Below, in pieces: positions 14,088 through 17,052 of a stretch of DNA of 17,052 nucleotides. Under the pieces are notes generated by a model. It searched no databases. It worked only from the letters and a program-made list of their open reading frames with translations, and was not told the DNA's origin. The stretch is from CAYJHC01 sp964369465 (GTDB lineage Bacteria > Bacillota > Clostridia > Peptostreptococcales > Anaerovoracaceae). The stretch covers positions 1-17,052 of the forward strand of contig CAYJEX010000029.1 of NCBI GenBank assembly GCA_964369465.1, given 5' to 3'. Each line of letters starts with the position of its first letter. Positions within the stretch are counted from its first letter, which is position 1. The position numbers and the translations under genes were made by a program.

Positions 14088-15824
14088 TTAATTTCTAGTG
14101 AAATTTATTAAACTTTCTCCTCTGAATTCGTTAATTGAGAAAGATCCGTGTAAGGTTATAACTCTTTCTGACGAAGGAAGTAAGTCGTTCCATATTAAAA
14201 TTTCTAAAGGAAGCGATTTGTGTTTGAGTTTTGTGTGTTGTTTTTCACTACCAATATTCCACGTTTTGAATAATTCTAAATCTATGGTTAGAGAAACTCT
14301 AGGCGATTCAAAACCATTTCCAAATGGCTTTAGAGACAATATTTCATAAATGAATTCGAATACGATATTAGAATTTTGATTATCAATATTCATATCGTAT
14401 TTTTTATCGCTTGAATTTAATATACTAAGATTTAAATCTACAGGGGATAAGATGTTTTCGTTACCCGATTCTATTATTTCCGAGATAACTTTGATAGATT
14501 CTTCTATCAGATGATTCTCCAAAATTGTCATATGCGACTCTTCTACGCTTATCCCACATGCTACAGAATGGCCACCAAAAGTAAAATCCAAAGTAGGATT
14601 TTCACTTTTGATTTTAGCAAGATGATGCGTGAGATCAAACCAGGATGGCGAACGTCCAGAACCAGAGTAATATGTAGGATTTTTGATGTCTTTGTATAAG
14701 ACTATAGAGGGTTTGTTGATGTACGTAGTTATTTTTGATGCAACAAGACCTGAATATCCCCTTGATTCAAAGTCGGTTCCAAAGAATAACCCAGTATAGC
14801 CATTATCGATTTTTGACTTAAAGTCTTCCCAAATTATTGCTGTGTGATTTTTGCGACTTGAGTTTAATTCGATAAGATAAGAGATGTATTCTCTTTTTTT
14901 ATCCAAATCAGATTCAATAAAAACATTAAACGCATAGGAACTCTGACTTGTAACCCTTCTTGAAGAATTTAGACAAGGGCCAAGATAGTAACCAATAAAA
15001 TCACTTTCAAGCGCATTGTTGTTGTTGTTTGAAAGTGTAGAAACTAAAAGATTTAATCCTAAAAAGGAGTTTCTGTACACTTCCGAATCACAAAAAGTAT
15101 TGTTATTGATCTTATCAAAGGAAGACTTTGTTTTGTTTATCTCTTTTTCCATAAAGTTGATTAGAGGACGATTTTCTTCCAGATGTGGCATTACATCTGT
15201 AATAGTGCTAATTCCTGCGAAAACTGATAGGCGGATAATTTGCGCTCTTTTTTCAATATCAAAGATATTTGAATAGTTAAAGAGTGTCTTCCAAACAACT
15301 GTGGCACCTGATAGTCCTTTGAATGGGTATTCTTCGTCTAATCTATGAGGATTTACAATTGCTATTGCACTTGATCTTTCTATTTCAGGATGATGATCCG
15401 TAACTAAAGTTGGAATGCCCAGTGTGAGTGCATAATCAATTGCTTCGATTGATGAAATTCCATTGTCACATGTAAAAATAAGTTCAGTGTTTGGATATAG
15501 TAGTAACGCTTCCTTTAGGGAATCTTTCGACATTCCATATCCTGTATCTGATGAAGGATAATATATGTTTGTTTTGTGAAAACCAAGTTCTGAAAGTCCT
15601 GCATAGGCAATAACACCACTCATAATTCCATCAGCATCATAATCCGGAATGATAGTTATTTCTTTATTTTTGTAATCATTTAAAATTTGACATGCCTTAT
15701 CTATGTCTAATAATTTTGAATTTTCGTAATCGTATGTTGTTTTTCGTGATTTTATTAATTCATATTCTTCGTCACTGAATCCACGTCTTTTCTTGAATAG
15801 ATTTATCAAAATGTTGTTTTTCAA
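14088..15824 (-). CDS. recJ: RecJ-type single-stranded-DNA exonuclease (DHH/DHHA1 family)
   Basis: A 578-residue DHH phosphoesterase. RecJ degrades single-stranded DNA 5' to 3' in recombination and mismatch repair. Metal-binding motifs are present in order: DYDADG (61-66), CDNG (119-122) and DHH (143-145), then VNPHR and GLSGATVVWK. The DHHA1 domain carries GGHSVACG (from 417). LKPFGNGFESP and a closing segment with INEFRG match the RecJ OB-type C-terminal region (family PFG-GNP and NEW-G motifs). It lacks the long extra C-terminal domain of B. subtilis RecJ. The start is TTG at 15824, supported by AAGGGG six bases upstream and by a clear promoter; no ATG is better placed. The N-terminus is shorter than usual before the first motif. 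It could be a RecJ-like paralogue rather than the main RecJ. Confidence 0.88.
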   Translation of the reverse strand: MKNNILINLFKKRRGFSDEEYELIKSRKTTYDYENSKLLDIDKACQILNDYKNKEITIIPDYDADGIMSGVIAYAGLSELGFHKTNIYYPSSDTGYGMSKDSLKEALLLYPNTELIFTCDNGISSIEAIDYALTLGIPTLVTDHHPEIERSSAIAIVNPHRLDEEYPFKGLSGATVVWKTLFNYSNIFDIEKRAQIIRLSVFAGISTITDVMPHLEENRPLINFMEKEINKTKSSFDKINNNTFCDSEVYRNSFLGLNLLVSTLSNNNNNALESDFIGYYLGPCLNSSRRVTSQSSYAFNVFIESDLDKKREYISYLIELNSSRKNHTAIIWEDFKSKIDNGYTGLFFGTDFESRGYSGLVASKITTYINKPSIVLYKDIKNPTYYSGSGRSPSWFDLTHHLAKIKSENPTLDFTFGGHSVACGISVEESHMTILENHLIEESIKVISEIIESGNENILSPVDLNLSILNSSDKKYDMNIDNQNSNIVFEFIYEILSLKPFGNGFESPRVSLTIDLELFKTWNIGSEKQHTKLKHKSLPLEILIWNDLLPSSERVITLHGSFSINEFRGESLINFTRN

Positions 15825-15890
15825 TTTATTCCCCTTATCTCTTTGAGAGCGATATCACTGTGCTGTGAAAATGCAAATGTAATGCACGTT

Positions 15891-15919
15891 ATTATACTTT
15901 ATAGTATAACTTATTACAA
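15891..15919 (-). promoter_or_regulatory. Promoter of the recJ-type gene with overlapping inverted repeat
   Basis: On the - strand, TTGTAA (15919-15914) and TATAAT (15896-15891) are exactly 17 bases apart. A 7-bp inverted repeat, TTATACT/AGTATAA (15892-15898 and 15903-15909), covers the -10 box and spacer, so it may be an operator or simply promoter symmetry. Confidence 0.75.
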
Positions 15920-15949
15920 AAGAAAAAGCTGAATTTTGCATGAATTATT

Positions 15950-15980
15950 TTGCGCAATCATATAAAAATTGTGATATTAT
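15950..15980 (+). promoter_or_regulatory. Probable azlCD promoter
   Basis: TGATATTAT (15972-15980) is an extended -10 element. TTGCGC (15950-15955) is a possible -35 box at a long spacing of 19 bases. It is divergent from the recJ promoter about 30 bases away and lies about 40 bases before azlC. Confidence 0.5.
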
Positions 15981-16021
15981 GAATAGGTATGAATATTTAT
16001 TTATAATGTAGAAGGAGAAAT

Positions 16022-16732
16022 ATGAAAGGCTACTTACATGCGTACAAAAAAGCATTTCCGTATACTATTCCCGTTTTAACAGGGTATTTTTTTATTGGAA
16101 TAGCTTTTGGAGTTATGTTTGAGGAAAAAGGATATTCGGTATGGTGGGCAGTTTTGATGAGTTTTGCAGTATTTGCTGGAGCAGGGCAATATTTGGCAGT
16201 TAATTTTTTTGTACCTGGATTTTCGATTTTGCAAATTGCATTTATGACGCTAATGGTAAATATTAGGCATATATTTTACGGGATATCATTATTTGAAAAA
16301 TTCTCCAATATAGGTAAGAAAAAATGGTACATGATATTCGGATTGACAGATGAAACTTATTCTTTGTTATGCACGACGAAAGTTCCAGATAATGTGAATA
16401 AAGGGAAATTCATATTTGCTATTGCAACATTAAATCATTCGTATTGGATTGTTGGGACTGCAATTGGAGCTCTAGCTGGAACATATATTCCATTCAATTC
16501 GGAAGGAATTGATTTTGCGATGACTGCTTTGTTTGTTGTGATTTTTGTTGAGCAAGCTATGGATAAGAAGAATAGAGTTCCTCAAGTGATTGGGCTAGTA
16601 TGTGCTCTTGTAACCTTGCTTATCTTTGGGGCAAATAATTTTGTTTTAATTGCTATGCTATGTATAGTCGCCTTGTTGCTTCTTGGAAAAAAACAAATAG
16701 AGAAGGAGGAATGTGAAAATGCCACTAAGTAG
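16022..16732 (+). CDS. azlC: AzlC-family branched-chain amino acid exporter, large subunit
   Basis: A 236-residue inner-membrane protein with about six or seven hydrophobic segments. The N-terminus (AYKKAFPYTIPVLTGYFFIGIAFGV) and the conserved FAGAGQYLAVNF and LMVNIRHIFYGISL stretches are typical of AzlC/YgaZ proteins. Together with AzlD/YgaH these export branched-chain amino acids or analogues such as azaleucine. Start ATG 16022 follows AGAAGGAG. The reading frame of azlD begins before this one ends (14-base overlap), indicating translational coupling. No Lrp/AsnC-type regulator lies beside it. The actual substrate is not visible in the sequence. Confidence 0.92.
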   Translation: MKGYLHAYKKAFPYTIPVLTGYFFIGIAFGVMFEEKGYSVWWAVLMSFAVFAGAGQYLAVNFFVPGFSILQIAFMTLMVNIRHIFYGISLFEKFSNIGKKKWYMIFGLTDETYSLLCTTKVPDNVNKGKFIFAIATLNHSYWIVGTAIGALAGTYIPFNSEGIDFAMTALFVVIFVEQAMDKKNRVPQVIGLVCALVTLLIFGANNFVLIAMLCIVALLLLGKKQIEKEECENATK

Positions 16733-17051
16733 TTTTGAATCACTAATAATCATTTTAGTTGTAGCAGCAGTCACTTTTTCTACGCGTTTATTTCCTTTTT
16801 TAATATTTCCTGAGGGCAAAGAAGTTCCTGAAATTGTCAAATATTTAGGAAAATATTTGACACCAGCTATAATAGGACTTTTGGTAATTTATTGTTTAAA
16901 ATCAACACAACTTATATCATATCCTTACGCAATTCCCGAGACTATTGCCATTGCCATTGTTGTACTTTTACATATATGGAAAAGAAATAATTTGTTGAGC
17001 ATAGGTGTAGGAACAGTGCTTTACATGATTTTGATACAGTATGTGTTTTGA
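16719..17051 (+). CDS. azlD: AzlD-family branched-chain amino acid exporter, small subunit
   Basis: A 110-residue membrane protein with about four hydrophobic segments, the normal size for AzlD. The segment VTFSTRLFPFLIFP is the family signature near the first helix (T-R-P/LF-F). It forms the exporter with AzlC. ATG 16719 is chosen because AAGGAGG (16703-16709) lies nine bases upstream; GTG 16713 is too close to that site and would only add two residues. The stop TGA is at 17049-17051, so the gene is complete one base before the window ends. Confidence 0.92.
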   Translation: MPLSSFESLIIILVVAAVTFSTRLFPFLIFPEGKEVPEIVKYLGKYLTPAIIGLLVIYCLKSTQLISYPYAIPETIAIAIVVLLHIWKRNNLLSIGVGTVLYMILIQYVF

Positions 17052-17052
17052 A

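Overview
The window is AT-rich throughout, with strong purine-rich ribosome binding sites (AGGAGG and AGGGG types), sigma-A-type promoters, and proteins typical of anaerobic Gram-positive bacteria. These include a HypA/HypB pair, large Fe-S flavoproteins, a sortase-anchored SpaA-like protein and AzlCD. It reads as chromosomal DNA of a low-GC Bacillota of class Clostridia, perhaps a Lachnospirales-type gut anaerobe. The species cannot be named from the sequence. No rRNA, tRNA, CRISPR array, insertion sequence or phage gene was seen.

Layout: (1) 1-95 is the Asp-rich tail of a gene that starts outside the window, followed by a terminator. (2) 292-9921 is the main block, all on the + strand. It holds a TetR regulator behind a promoter with a large palindrome, membrane protein A, a CrtI/retinol-saturase-like flavoprotein, a translationally linked ferredoxin-reductase-like protein with a C-terminal 2Fe-2S domain, a structured 230-base gap, membrane protein B, HypB, HypA, and a 905-residue GltD-like Fe-S flavoprotein. 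A double hairpin ends the block. (3) 10012-12649 is a monocistronic cell-wall-anchored adhesin or pilin-like protein with its own strong promoter and terminator. (4) 12673-15919 holds purA, convergent with a RecJ-type exonuclease on the - strand. (5) 15950-17051 holds azlC and azlD, whose frames overlap.

The block 431-9921 is the most interesting part. Membrane proteins A and B share three collinear sequence blocks (IN-I-[LI]-EA, YIIAY--WN, G-WL--RA-[ST]-LA), so they are paralogues of one family, and they bracket the flavoprotein/reductase pair. A plausible but unproven reading is a TetR-controlled, membrane-associated anaerobic redox pathway. NAD(P)H electrons would pass through the FNR/2Fe-2S protein to the CrtI-like flavoprotein, which would reduce or isomerise a hydrophobic unsaturated substrate. 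The HypA/HypB nickel-delivery pair and the large flavoprotein may supply or use further electrons. No hydrogenase subunit and no other hyp gene is present, so the nickel target is an open question.

The remaining genes are ordinary housekeeping (purA, recJ), amino-acid export (azlCD) and surface decoration (the SpaA-like protein).
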